Of a DNA stretch of 64,000 bases, positions 24,807 to 34,064 are shown in pieces. Made by a program: the position numbers and the translations under genes. Origin of the DNA: Alphaproteobacteria bacterium (GTDB lineage: Bacteria; Pseudomonadota; Alphaproteobacteria; Rhizobiales; Xanthobacteraceae); NCBI GenBank assembly GCA_037200445.1, contig JBBCGH010000001.1, forward strand, positions 434,001 to 498,000. The letters run 5' to 3'. Position 1 is the first letter of the stretch. Each line of letters opens with the position of its first letter. The notes beneath the pieces were generated by a model that did no database searches, was not told the DNA's origin, and saw nothing but the letters and a program-made list of their open reading frames with translations.

Positions 24807-26264
24807 ATGGCCGGGGCGCAAACCAGAGGAGTATCGCGCGCACTCAAGTGCGCAGTTGCGCTCGCGTTTGCGCCCAGTCTTGCGGGCTGCATCCTGACCA
24901 CCGACACGCTGCCGACCGGCGCCGTGGTCGACGTGCCGCCGAAATATCGCGAGGCATCGGGCAAGCCGCACGGCGCGCTGCCGGTGCCGGACTGGTGGCG
25001 TGGATTTCGCTCGCGCGAGCTCACCTCGCTGGTCGAGCGCGCGCATCTCGACAATCTCGACATCGCGGCCGCGGTTGCACGCATCGAGCAGGCCGACGCC
25101 AATACGCGGATCGCGGGCGCGCCGCTCTTGCCGTTGGTCGAGTTCGACAGCTCGGTCACCCGGACCGGCACCGGAACGGGTCCCGGCGTCAACACCTATC
25201 GCGCCGTTCTCAATGCGAGCTACGAGCTCGACTTCTGGGGCAAGAACCGCGCGCTGCTGCGCGCCGCGGAATTCACCGCTATCGCCAGCCGCTTCGACCG
25301 CGAGGTGATCGTTCTCTCCACCGTCGCGAGCGTCATCAACACGTATTTCCAGATTCTTGCCGCGCAGGATCGTTTGCGCATTGCGCGCGACAACGTCAAC
25401 GCGGCGACCCGCATTCTCAAGGTCTTTCAGGACCGCATCGGCGTCGGCACCGCGACCGGCCTCGATATCGCGCAACAGGAATCGCTGGTGGCGCAGCAGC
25501 GCGCCGCGATCCCGCCGCTCGATCAGCAGCTCAAGCAGAGCATCGCCACGCTCGCGACGCTCGTCGGCGAGCCGCCGTCGCGGCTCACCGTGCGCGGCGG
25601 AAGCCTGAACGGCATCATGGCGCTGCGTCCTTCGCCCGGGCTGCCGTCGGACCTCTTGTTGCAGCGGCCGGACATCCGCGAGGTGGAGGCGCAGCTCGCC
25701 TCCGCCAACGCCAATGTGCAAAACGCGCGCGCCGCATTGCTTCCGAGCATTTCCTTGACTGCGGACGGCGGCTTCGCCAGCGCGGCGCTGCACACGCTGT
25801 TCGTGCCCCAATCCGCGATCTATTCGGTCGCCGGAAGCCTGACCCAGCCGGTGTTCGACGGCTTCCGGCTGCTCGCGACCCTCGACCTGCGCAAGGGACA
25901 GCGTACCGAACTCTTACAGCTTTATCGCAAGGCGATCCTGTCGGGTTTCGCCGACGTGGAGCGCGCGCTGATCGCGGTGCGCGATCTGGCCGACCAGGAG
26001 CGGCTGCAGATCGAGGTCGTAAACACCTCGCGCCGCGCCTACGAACTTTCCGAGACTCAGCTGCGCGTCGGCACCATCGACATTACCACGGTGCTGAATA
26101 CGCAGCGCACGCTCTTCCAGGCGCAGGACCAGCTTGTGGTCGTGCGCCTCACGCGCCTGCAGGCGATCGTCAGCCTGTTCCAGGCCGTCGGCGGCGGCTG
26201 GGTGCTTCCGGATGAAATCGTAAACGATCGCGCGCGTGGGCGACGCGCGGCGCGACAGAACTGA
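24807..26264 (+). CDS. outer-membrane efflux lipoprotein (NodT/OprM family)
   Basis: A 485-residue outer-membrane channel of RND efflux systems. From ATG 24807 it begins with a lipoprotein signal (basic start, ALKCAVALAFAPSLAGC, lipobox SLAG|C). An in-frame ATG at 24750 would overlap the sensor gene and displace the signal. Two OEP domains follow, with PDWWRGFRSRELTSLVERA, YELDFWGKNRALLRAAE and the C-terminal LLQRPDIREVEAQLASANANV and TQPVFDGFRL. It docks with the adaptor and pumps encoded next. Confidence 0.93.
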   Translation: MAGAQTRGVSRALKCAVALAFAPSLAGCILTTDTLPTGAVVDVPPKYREASGKPHGALPVPDWWRGFRSRELTSLVERAHLDNLDIAAAVARIEQADANTRIAGAPLLPLVEFDSSVTRTGTGTGPGVNTYRAVLNASYELDFWGKNRALLRAAEFTAIASRFDREVIVLSTVASVINTYFQILAAQDRLRIARDNVNAATRILKVFQDRIGVGTATGLDIAQQESLVAQQRAAIPPLDQQLKQSIATLATLVGEPPSRLTVRGGSLNGIMALRPSPGLPSDLLLQRPDIREVEAQLASANANVQNARAALLPSISLTADGGFASAALHTLFVPQSAIYSVAGSLTQPVFDGFRLLATLDLRKGQRTELLQLYRKAILSGFADVERALIAVRDLADQERLQIEVVNTSRRAYELSETQLRVGTIDITTVLNTQRTLFQAQDQLVVVRLTRLQAIVSLFQAVGGGWVLPDEIVNDRARGRRAARQN

Positions 26265-26274
26265 AGGACATTGG

Positions 26275-27570
26275 ATGAGTCTTCTTGGTCGCATTCTGCC
26301 CATTGCGGTCGGCGCCGCCGTCGTGGCTGCGATCGGCGCCTATGTGGTGTACGGGCAGCAACAACAGGAAACGAAACAGCGGCGTGCCCGCGCCAACCAG
26401 GACCAGCCTGCGCCGGTGCTCGCGGCGCGCGCGAGCATCGCCGACGTGCCGATCTACCTCGACGCGGTTGGCAATACGCGCGCGCTCAATACCGTGACGG
26501 TGCGTCCGCAGGTCGGCGGGCAGATCGTCAGGATCGCCTTCAAGGAAGGCCAGGACGTCCAGAAGGGCTTCGTGCTCGCCGAGATCGATCCGCGCACCTA
26601 TCAGGCGCAATACGATCAGGCGATCGCCACCAAGGCGAAGGACGAGGCGACGCTCGCCAATGCGCGCATCGACCTGGAGCGCTATACGCGCTTGGCAGCG
26701 ATGAATTCCGGCTCGAAGCAGCAGGCCGATACGCAGAAGGCGCTGGTCGCGCAGCTCGAGGCGCAGATACAGGGCGATCAGGCGGCGATCGACAATGCCC
26801 GCACGATGCTGAGCTACACCAAGATCACCTCGCCGATCGACGGCCGGACCGGCATCCGCATGGTCGACGAGGGCAATCTGGTGCAGGCAAACGACACCCA
26901 AGGCTTCGTTGTGATCACGCAGATCCAGCCGATCTCGGTGCTGTTCAACCTGCCGCAGCAGCAATTCCAGCAGGTGAATGTGGCCTTCTCGAAAGGCCCG
27001 CTGCGCGTCGATGCGCTGGCCGGCGACAACAAGACCGCGATCGATCAGGGTACCCTGCAGGTGATCGACAACCAGATGGACCAGACCACCGGGACGATCC
27101 GCATGAAGGCGGAGTTTCCCAACACCAACCTGCAGCTTTGGCCGGGTCAGTTCATCAACATCCGCGTGCTGGTCGATACCTTGAAGCAGGTCGTGGTGGT
27201 GCCGACCGCGGCCGTTCAGCGCGGCCCGCAGGGCGCGTTCGTGTTTGTGGTCGAAGCCGACAGCAAGGTCGCGGTGCGGCCGATTACCGTCGCGCAACAA
27301 GACGACACGCAGGCGGTCATTTCGAATGGCGTGAAGGCAGATGAGCAGGTCGTCACCACCGGCTTCACGCGGCTGTCGAACGGCACGCGCGTCGCCGTGC
27401 AGCAGGGCGAGAGCGCGCCGCAGTCGTCGGCCGAAAATACGGGCGAAACGCAGCCCGCCGCGAAGGGTGAAGGCCGCCGCAAGCGCGAAGGTAGCAGCGA
27501 GGGTGGTGACGGCAAGGAGCGCCGCCGCCGCTCCGAGACTGCGCCCGCGACCCCGAGCGCCAAGCAATGA
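26275..27570 (+). CDS. RND efflux periplasmic adaptor (MdtA/MuxA-like)
   Basis: A 431-residue membrane-fusion protein with an N-terminal anchor (ILPIAVGAAVVAAIGAYVVY). The lipoyl half motifs are GNTRALNTVTVRPQVGGQIVRIAFKEGQDVQKG and LSYTKITSPIDGRTGIRMVDEGNLVQ, around a coiled hairpin (~100-165), with beta-barrel segments near DQTTGTIRMKAEFPN. The last ~65 residues are low-complexity and charged (KGEGRRKREGSSEGG), an unusual tail. ATG 26275 has GAAGGA upstream. Its stop overlaps the first pump gene (ATGA). Confidence 0.93.
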   Translation: MSLLGRILPIAVGAAVVAAIGAYVVYGQQQQETKQRRARANQDQPAPVLAARASIADVPIYLDAVGNTRALNTVTVRPQVGGQIVRIAFKEGQDVQKGFVLAEIDPRTYQAQYDQAIATKAKDEATLANARIDLERYTRLAAMNSGSKQQADTQKALVAQLEAQIQGDQAAIDNARTMLSYTKITSPIDGRTGIRMVDEGNLVQANDTQGFVVITQIQPISVLFNLPQQQFQQVNVAFSKGPLRVDALAGDNKTAIDQGTLQVIDNQMDQTTGTIRMKAEFPNTNLQLWPGQFINIRVLVDTLKQVVVVPTAAVQRGPQGAFVFVVEADSKVAVRPITVAQQDDTQAVISNGVKADEQVVTTGFTRLSNGTRVAVQQGESAPQSSAENTGETQPAAKGEGRRKREGSSEGGDGKERRRRSETAPATPSAKQ

Positions 27571-30500
27571 ACGTCTCCGCCCCCTTCATCCAGCGGCCGA
27601 TCGCAACCTCGTTGCTCGGCGTCGCCGTGATGTTCGGCGGACTGCTCGGCTATCTGTGGCTGCCGGTCTCGGCGCTGCCGCAGGTCGATTTCCCGACCAT
27701 TCAGGTGACGACACAGCTTCCCGGTGCCAGCCCCGACACGATGGCGTCGCTGGTGACGGCGCCGCTCGAGCGGCAGTTCGGGCAGATCCCTTCGCTCGCC
27801 ACGATGACCTCGTCGAGCTCCTACGGGATCAGCCAGATCACACTGCAGTTCGACCTGAACCGCGAGATCGACGCCGCCTCGCAGGACGTGCAGGCCGCGA
27901 TCAATGCGGCGGGCTCGGCGCTGCCGCGCAATCTGCCCTACCCGCCGATCTATTCGAAGGTGAACCCGGCCGACACGCCGATCGTGACGCTCGCGCTCAC
28001 CTCCGACACGGTGTCGCTGCGCTCGTTGAGCGATCTCGCCGACACGCTGCTGGCGCAGCGGCTCTCGGAAATCTCCGGCGTCGGCAATGTGGCGACGCAG
28101 GGTGGCATCAAGCCGGCGGTGCGCATCCAGGCCGACCTGCCGCGGCTCGCGGCTTACGGCCTGTCGCTCGAGGATATCCGGCAGGCGATCGTCAACGCCA
28201 ACGTGGCGGGACCGAAAGGCGCGTTCGACGGCGCGTTCCAGTCCTACACCATTGCGGCGAACGACCAGCTCGCTGCCGCCGAAGCCTACCGCACGCTGAT
28301 CATCGCCTATCGCAACCAGAACCCCGTGATGCTGCGCGATGTCGCAGACGTCATCGACGGGCTGGAAAACGCCAAGGTCTCGGGCTGGTTCAACAACCAG
28401 CAGGCCGTCATCATCGACATCCGCCGCCAGCCCGGCGCCAATGTGGTGCAGACGGTCCAGAACATCCAGAAGGAGCTGCCGCGGCTTCGCCGCATCCTCC
28501 CCGTCGGCGCCAAGCTCACCGTGGTGCAGGACCGCACCGACACGATCCGCGCCTCGATCCATGACGTGCAGTTCACCCTGGTGCTGGCGGTCGCGCTGGT
28601 CGTGCTGGTGGTGCTCATCTTCCTGCGCACCATCCGCGCGACGATTATCGCCGGTGTCGCACTCCCGCTCTCGCTCATCGCCACGTTCCTGGTGATGTGG
28701 TTTGCGGGCTTCTCGCTCGACAACCTCTCGCTGATGGCGCTCACCATCGGCACCGGCTTCGTCGTCGACGACGCGATCGTGATGATCGAGAACATCGTGC
28801 GCCACATGGAGGACGGCGAAACCGCCTATGAGGCGGCGCTCAAGGGTGCGCGCGAGATCGGTTTCACCATCATATCGCTGACGTTCTCGCTGATCGCCGT
28901 GTTCATCCCGCTGCTGTTCATGACCGGGCTGGTCGGCCGCATGTTCCGCGAGTTCGCGCTGACGCTGACCATCGCGGTCGTGGTGTCGGCAATCGTATCG
29001 CTGACGCTCACCCCGATGATGTGCGCGAAGCTGTTGCGTCACGAGAGCGAGGGCGGCGGCAATCGCATCACGCGCTGGTTCAACGATCTGGTCGAGGGCA
29101 GCGTCGCGTTCTACGGCCGCAGCCTCGAATGGGTGCTGCGCCACCAGAAATTCACGCTGCTGGTGACGCTCATCACGCTGGTGGCGACCATCGGACTCTA
29201 CGCCGTCGTGCCGAAAGGCTTCCTGCCGCTGCAGGATACCGGCCTTGTCACCGCGGTGACCGAGGCCGGCACCGAAGTCTCGTTCGCCGAGATGCAGCGG
29301 CTGCAGCAGCTTGTCTCCGACCGCATCCGCCAAGACCCGGACGTGACCGGCGTCGTGTCGGTGGTCGGCGTGAGCCCGCTCAACGCGACGCCAAATGCGG
29401 GCCGGCTCTCGATCACGCTGCGCCCGCGCGGCCAGCGCCACGACGTGGTCGAGGCCATCATCTCGCGGCTGAAGAACACCATTGCCGATATTCCCGGCAT
29501 GACAGTCTACTTCCAGCCGGTGCAGGACATCCAGATTTCGACGCGGCCGAGCCGCGCGCAGTACCAGTACACGCTGGTCGCGACCGACGCTGCCGAAGTC
29601 ATCAAATGGTCGGACAGTCTGGTCGATGCGCTGCGGCAGAACTCGACGCTGCGCGACGTCTCGTCCGAGGCGCAGGAAGGCGGGCTGCGCGTCTACATCG
29701 ATGTCGATCGCGAGAAGGCCGGCCGCCTCGGCATCAACATGCAGGTGATCAACGACACGCTCAACGATGCCTTCGGGCAGCGGCAGATCTCCACGATCTA
29801 CGGGCAGGCGAACCAGTATCGCGTGATCCTCGAAGCGGCGCCGCAGTACCAGAAGGACCCGTCCGCGCTGGTGAAGATCTACGTGCCGGCGAACATCCCC
29901 TCCCAGCCGTTGCAGTCGTCGAGCGCGCAGAACATCCAGCCGCTCTCGACATTCGTGCCGGGCCAGTCGAACACGCAGGTGCCGCTCTCGGCCTTCGCGC
30001 AGATGATCCGCACCACGGCGCCGCTTGCGATCGCGCACCAGGAGCAATTCCCCTCGGTAACGCTTTCCTTCAATCTCGCGCCCGGCGCGGCACTCGGCGA
30101 TGCAGTCGGCATCATCTCGTCGGCCGAGCGCATCATCGGCATGCCGACATCCGTCATCGGCAGCTATTCGGGCGACACCGCGGAGTTCGCGAAATCGCTC
30201 GCCGGCGAGCCGTGGCTGATTCTTGCGGCGGTCGTGACGATCTACATCGTGCTCGGCGTCCTTTACGAAAGCTTCATCCATCCGTTCACGATCCTCACCA
30301 CGCTGCCCTCGGCCGGTGTCGGTGCGCTGCTCGCGCTGATGCTGGTCGGACAAGATCTCTCAGTCATCGCGCTGATCGGCATCGTGCTGTTGATGGGCAT
30401 CGTGAAGAAGAACGCCATCATGATGATCGACTTCGCACTGGAAGCCGAGCGGCGCCACGGCATGTCGCCGCGCGAGGCGATCACGCAGGCTTCGCTACTA

Positions 30501-30743
30501 CGCTTCCGGCCCATCATGATGACGACGCTCGCCGCGCTGTTCGGCGCGCTGCCGCTCGCGTTCGAAAGCGGCACCGGCTCGGAGCTGCGCTTCCCGCTCG
30601 GCGTGACGATCATTGGCGGCCTGCTGCTCAGCCAGTTGCTCACGCTCTACACCACGCCGGTCATTTATCTTGCGATGGAGCGGCTGCGCGTCCGCATGAC
30701 GCGCCGCTCCCCGCCGCGGCCCGCGCCGCAGCCCGCGGAGTAG
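27567..30743 (+). CDS. RND efflux permease (MdtB/MuxB-like), first of a pair
   Basis: A 1058-residue inner-membrane proton-driven pump with 12 helices and two large periplasmic loops. The helix 4 Asp pair is in GFVVDDAIVMIENIVRHM (~400), and the helix 10 Lys is in LLMGIVKKNAIMMIDFALEAERR. FIQRPIATSLLGVAVMFGGLLGYLWLPVSALPQVDFPTI is the usual start. Two consecutive RND permeases are the hallmark of MdtBC/MuxBC systems, in which the two proteins form a mixed trimer. It is coupled to the adaptor upstream and lies 3 nt before the second permease. Confidence 0.95.
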   Translation: MNVSAPFIQRPIATSLLGVAVMFGGLLGYLWLPVSALPQVDFPTIQVTTQLPGASPDTMASLVTAPLERQFGQIPSLATMTSSSSYGISQITLQFDLNREIDAASQDVQAAINAAGSALPRNLPYPPIYSKVNPADTPIVTLALTSDTVSLRSLSDLADTLLAQRLSEISGVGNVATQGGIKPAVRIQADLPRLAAYGLSLEDIRQAIVNANVAGPKGAFDGAFQSYTIAANDQLAAAEAYRTLIIAYRNQNPVMLRDVADVIDGLENAKVSGWFNNQQAVIIDIRRQPGANVVQTVQNIQKELPRLRRILPVGAKLTVVQDRTDTIRASIHDVQFTLVLAVALVVLVVLIFLRTIRATIIAGVALPLSLIATFLVMWFAGFSLDNLSLMALTIGTGFVVDDAIVMIENIVRHMEDGETAYEAALKGAREIGFTIISLTFSLIAVFIPLLFMTGLVGRMFREFALTLTIAVVVSAIVSLTLTPMMCAKLLRHESEGGGNRITRWFNDLVEGSVAFYGRSLEWVLRHQKFTLLVTLITLVATIGLYAVVPKGFLPLQDTGLVTAVTEAGTEVSFAEMQRLQQLVSDRIRQDPDVTGVVSVVGVSPLNATPNAGRLSITLRPRGQRHDVVEAIISRLKNTIADIPGMTVYFQPVQDIQISTRPSRAQYQYTLVATDAAEVIKWSDSLVDALRQNSTLRDVSSEAQEGGLRVYIDVDREKAGRLGINMQVINDTLNDAFGQRQISTIYGQANQYRVILEAAPQYQKDPSALVKIYVPANIPSQPLQSSSAQNIQPLSTFVPGQSNTQVPLSAFAQMIRTTAPLAIAHQEQFPSVTLSFNLAPGAALGDAVGIISSAERIIGMPTSVIGSYSGDTAEFAKSLAGEPWLILAAVVTIYIVLGVLYESFIHPFTILTTLPSAGVGALLALMLVGQDLSVIALIGIVLLMGIVKKNAIMMIDFALEAERRHGMSPREAITQASLLRFRPIMMTTLAALFGALPLAFESGTGSELRFPLGVTIIGGLLLSQLLTLYTTPVIYLAMERLRVRMTRRSPPRPAPQPAE

Positions 30744-30746
30744 GCG

Positions 30747-33700
30747 ATGAATTTCTCATACCCGTTCATCATGCGCCCGGTCGGCACGACGCTCCTGGCG
30801 ATCGGGCTCATGCTGGTCGGGATCGTGGCCTACCGCTTCCTGCCGGTCGCCAGCATGCCGAACGTCGAGCTGCCGACCATCCGCGTTTCGGCCAGCCGGC
30901 CCGGCGCCGACCCGGCGATCATCGCCGCAACCGTCGCGGCGCCGCTCGAACGCCACCTCGCGACAATCGCGGGCGTTACCGAGATCACGTCGGTTTCGTC
31001 GCTGGGGCAGACCTCGATCACGGTGCAGTTCGATCTCGCGCGCAGCATCGAGGGCGCGGCGCGCGACGTGCAGGCCGCGATCAATGCGGCGATCACCGAT
31101 TTGCCGAGCGACCTGCCGTCGATCCCGTCTTTCCGCAAATTCAATCCCGCCGCGGCGCCGGTGCTGATCCTCGCGCTTACCTCCAAGACGATCCCGCCGA
31201 GCGCGATCTATGACGCCGCCGACACCGTGGTGGCGCAACGCATCGCGCAGGTCGCGGGCGTCGCCGACGTGACGGTGAGCGGCGCCGAGCAGCCGGCGGT
31301 GCGCGTGCGGGTCAATCCGGGCGCGATCGCCTCGGCCGGCATCTCGCTCGAGCAGGTGCGCACCGCGATCGCGGCCGCGAACGCGCAAAGCCCGATCGGC
31401 GTGCTCGACGGCAGCGGTCTTGCCGAGACGCTCGGCACCAACGACCAGTTGCGCCGTGCGCCGGACTATCGCGACGTCATCGTGAAAAGCTCGAACGGCA
31501 CGGTGGTGCGCCTCTCCGACATCGCGACGGTCGACCAGAGCACGCGCAACACGCGCTCGGCCGCCTGGTTCAACAAGCAGCCGTCGGTGCTGCTGATCAT
31601 CACCAAGCAGGGCGACGCCAACGTCATCGAGACGGTCGACAACATCAAGGCGCTGATCCCCGAGATCAAGCGCTGGATTCCGGCCGACATCGACTTCTCG
31701 ATCCTGTCCGACCGCACCGGCACGATCCGCGCCAGCGTGCGCGACATGCAGCTGACCCTGCTCGGCACGATCACCATGGTGATGCTGGTGGTATTCCTGT
31801 TCCTGCGCCGTGCGACGCCGACGCTGGCGGCCGGCATCACGGTGCCGCTGTCGCTTGCCGGCACCTGCGCGGCGATGTGGGCGGTGGGCTTTTCGATCGA
31901 CAACCTCTCGCTGATGGCGCTCGCCGTCTCGGTCGGTTTCGTGGTCGACGACGCGATCGTGATGATCGAGAATGTGTTCCGCAACATGGAGAAGGGACAC
32001 TCGCCGTTGCGCTCCACGCTCGAAGGCGCGCGGCAGATCGGCTTCACGGTGATCTCGATCAGCGTCTCGCTGGTCGCGGCGTTCATCCCGCTCCTGTTCA
32101 TGGGCGGCATTGTGGGGCGCGCGTTTCGCGAGTTCTCGGTGACGCTGGTGTTCGCAATCGTCATTTCCACGATCGTGTCGCTCACCGTCACGCCGATGAT
32201 CTGCGCGCACTACATCCGTAGTGTGCCGAGCGCGACCGAGACGCGTTTCGACCGCATGGTCGAATGGGTGATCTCGCGCGTGCGGCGCGCCTACGGGGCG
32301 AGCCTCACGATACTGCTGGAGCATCGCGTGCTGATGCTGATCGTGATGGCGGCGACCATCGCGCTCACCGTCGATCTCTACATCAAGACCCCGAAGGGCT
32401 TTTTCCCGCAGGACGACACCGGGCTGATCTTCACCTCGACCCGCGCTTCGCCGGATATCTCGTACCAGGCGATGGTCGAGATGCAGACGCGCGTGCGCGA
32501 TATCATCCTCGACGATCCGGCGGTCTACGCGGCGGGCTCCTCGGTCGGCGGCTCGGCGTGGAGCGCCTCGGTCAACCAAGGCCGCCTGTTCGTTGCCCTC
32601 AAGCCGCTGGAGGAGCGCGGCTACATCCCGACCCAGCGCGTGATCGACCGGTTGCGGCCGAAATTTGCCCGCATCCCCGGCATCGAGGTCTGGATGTTTC
32701 CCGCGCAGGACGTGCGCGTCGGCGGGCGGCAGGGCCGCTCGCAATACCAGTTCACGCTCTGGAGCTCCGATCTCGACGAGTTGCTGAAGTGGGTGCCGAA
32801 AGCGGTGGATCGTGTGAAGACGGTGCCGGGCGTGGTCGACGTTTCGACCGACCGCGAGCAAGGCGGCTTCCAGCTCAACGTGTCGATCGACCGCGCCGCA
32901 GCCTCGCGCTACGGCGTGCGGGTGCAGGATATCGATGCGGCGCTCGCCAACGCGTACGCGCAGCGGCAGATCTCGACGATCTATACCCAGCGCAACCAGT
33001 ACCGCGTCGTGATGGAGGTCGATCCTGTCTACCAGCGCGACCCGAACGATCTCGCGCACATCTACGTGCCCGGGACCAACGGCGCGCAGGTGCCGCTCTC
33101 CAATGTGGCGAAGTTCGAGCGCTCGATCGCGCCGCTGGTGGTCAATCACCAGGGCCAGTTTCCGGCCGTGACGATCTCTTTCGGGCTGAAGGAAGGCGTG
33201 GCGCTGGACGTCGCCAGTGACGACATCCAGAAGGCGATTCTCGACATGCGGCTGCCCGACATCGTGCAGGCCGAGTTTGCCGGCGACGCCAAGGCGTTCG
33301 CGGCCTCCGCGGGCGCGCAGCCGCTGTTGATCCTCGCGGCGCTGATCGCGGTCTATCTGGTGCTGGGGGTGCTCTACGAAAGCCTGGCGCACCCGCTGAC
33401 CATCATTTCGACGCTGCCCTCCGCAGGGCTTGGCGCGCTGCTTGCGCTGCAGGCCTTCGGCGCGGAGCTCACCATCATCGCGTTCATAGGCATCATTTTG
33501 CTGATCGGGCTTGTGAAGAAGAACGGCATCATGCTGGTCGACTTCGCGCTCGAAGCCGAGCGGCAGCGCGGGCTGCCGCCCGAGCGGGCGATCTACGAAG
33601 CCTGCATGGAGCGCTTCCGCCCGATCATGATGACGACGCTCGCCGCTCTGCTCGGCGCGGTCCCGTTCGTGATTGCGACGGGGCCGGGCTCGGAGATGCG

Positions 33701-33869
33701 GCGTCCGCTCGGCATGACGATCATCGGCGGGCTGCTCGTCTCGCAGATCCTCACACTCTATACGACGCCGGTGATCTATCTCTTGCTCGACCGGCTGCAC
33801 CGCAAGCTTGGCGGGCGCGGCCCGCAGGCGCTGCTGGAGCGCGAGCCGCCGCTTGCGCCAGCGGAGTGA
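30747..33869 (+). CDS. RND efflux permease (MdtC/MuxC-like), second of a pair
   Basis: A 1040-residue paralogue of the preceding pump with the same landmarks: FIMRPVGTTLLAIGLMLVG at the start, VGFVVDDAIVMIENVFRNME in helix 4, LLIGLVKKNGIMLVDFALEAERQ in helix 10 and ITQ-like porter repeats. Divergence between the two is large, so the pair is old rather than a recent duplication. It is the last gene of the locus running from 23426; known MdtABC substrates (bile salts, novobiocin, some metals) are only a guide. Confidence 0.95.
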   Translation: MNFSYPFIMRPVGTTLLAIGLMLVGIVAYRFLPVASMPNVELPTIRVSASRPGADPAIIAATVAAPLERHLATIAGVTEITSVSSLGQTSITVQFDLARSIEGAARDVQAAINAAITDLPSDLPSIPSFRKFNPAAAPVLILALTSKTIPPSAIYDAADTVVAQRIAQVAGVADVTVSGAEQPAVRVRVNPGAIASAGISLEQVRTAIAAANAQSPIGVLDGSGLAETLGTNDQLRRAPDYRDVIVKSSNGTVVRLSDIATVDQSTRNTRSAAWFNKQPSVLLIITKQGDANVIETVDNIKALIPEIKRWIPADIDFSILSDRTGTIRASVRDMQLTLLGTITMVMLVVFLFLRRATPTLAAGITVPLSLAGTCAAMWAVGFSIDNLSLMALAVSVGFVVDDAIVMIENVFRNMEKGHSPLRSTLEGARQIGFTVISISVSLVAAFIPLLFMGGIVGRAFREFSVTLVFAIVISTIVSLTVTPMICAHYIRSVPSATETRFDRMVEWVISRVRRAYGASLTILLEHRVLMLIVMAATIALTVDLYIKTPKGFFPQDDTGLIFTSTRASPDISYQAMVEMQTRVRDIILDDPAVYAAGSSVGGSAWSASVNQGRLFVALKPLEERGYIPTQRVIDRLRPKFARIPGIEVWMFPAQDVRVGGRQGRSQYQFTLWSSDLDELLKWVPKAVDRVKTVPGVVDVSTDREQGGFQLNVSIDRAAASRYGVRVQDIDAALANAYAQRQISTIYTQRNQYRVVMEVDPVYQRDPNDLAHIYVPGTNGAQVPLSNVAKFERSIAPLVVNHQGQFPAVTISFGLKEGVALDVASDDIQKAILDMRLPDIVQAEFAGDAKAFAASAGAQPLLILAALIAVYLVLGVLYESLAHPLTIISTLPSAGLGALLALQAFGAELTIIAFIGIILLIGLVKKNGIMLVDFALEAERQRGLPPERAIYEACMERFRPIMMTTLAALLGAVPFVIATGPGSEMRRPLGMTIIGGLLVSQILTLYTTPVIYLLLDRLHRKLGGRGPQALLEREPPLAPAE

Positions 33870-34064
33870 CGAGTCACCGAGTCTGCTTGGCAGCAACTTG
33901 CGGACTTCGCGGCGATTCCGAAAAGGGCCATTCATTGCATCAGCGTCCGCCGAGGTGCGCGATCGCAGCCTTGTCAGAGTATGTCGATCGCGGTCAAATT
34001 GGCCGCAGGTGGCGACTGAGTCCTATCCCTGCGTCACGGGAGACCAAGGTAGGAGGGCCCGAGA

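Noticed and set aside
24807-26264. Nodulation gene (NodT)
   Set aside because: The family name comes from rhizobial NodT, but the gene belongs to an RND efflux set and no nod genes are present.
27216-30353. 1045-codon minus-strand open frame
   Set aside because: It lies antisense to the first RND permease, reads as Arg/His/Asp-rich without any domain, and is expected in GC-rich DNA opposite a real gene.
30756-33935. 1059-codon minus-strand open frame
   Set aside because: Same reason: antisense to the second RND permease, with skewed composition and no recognisable motif.
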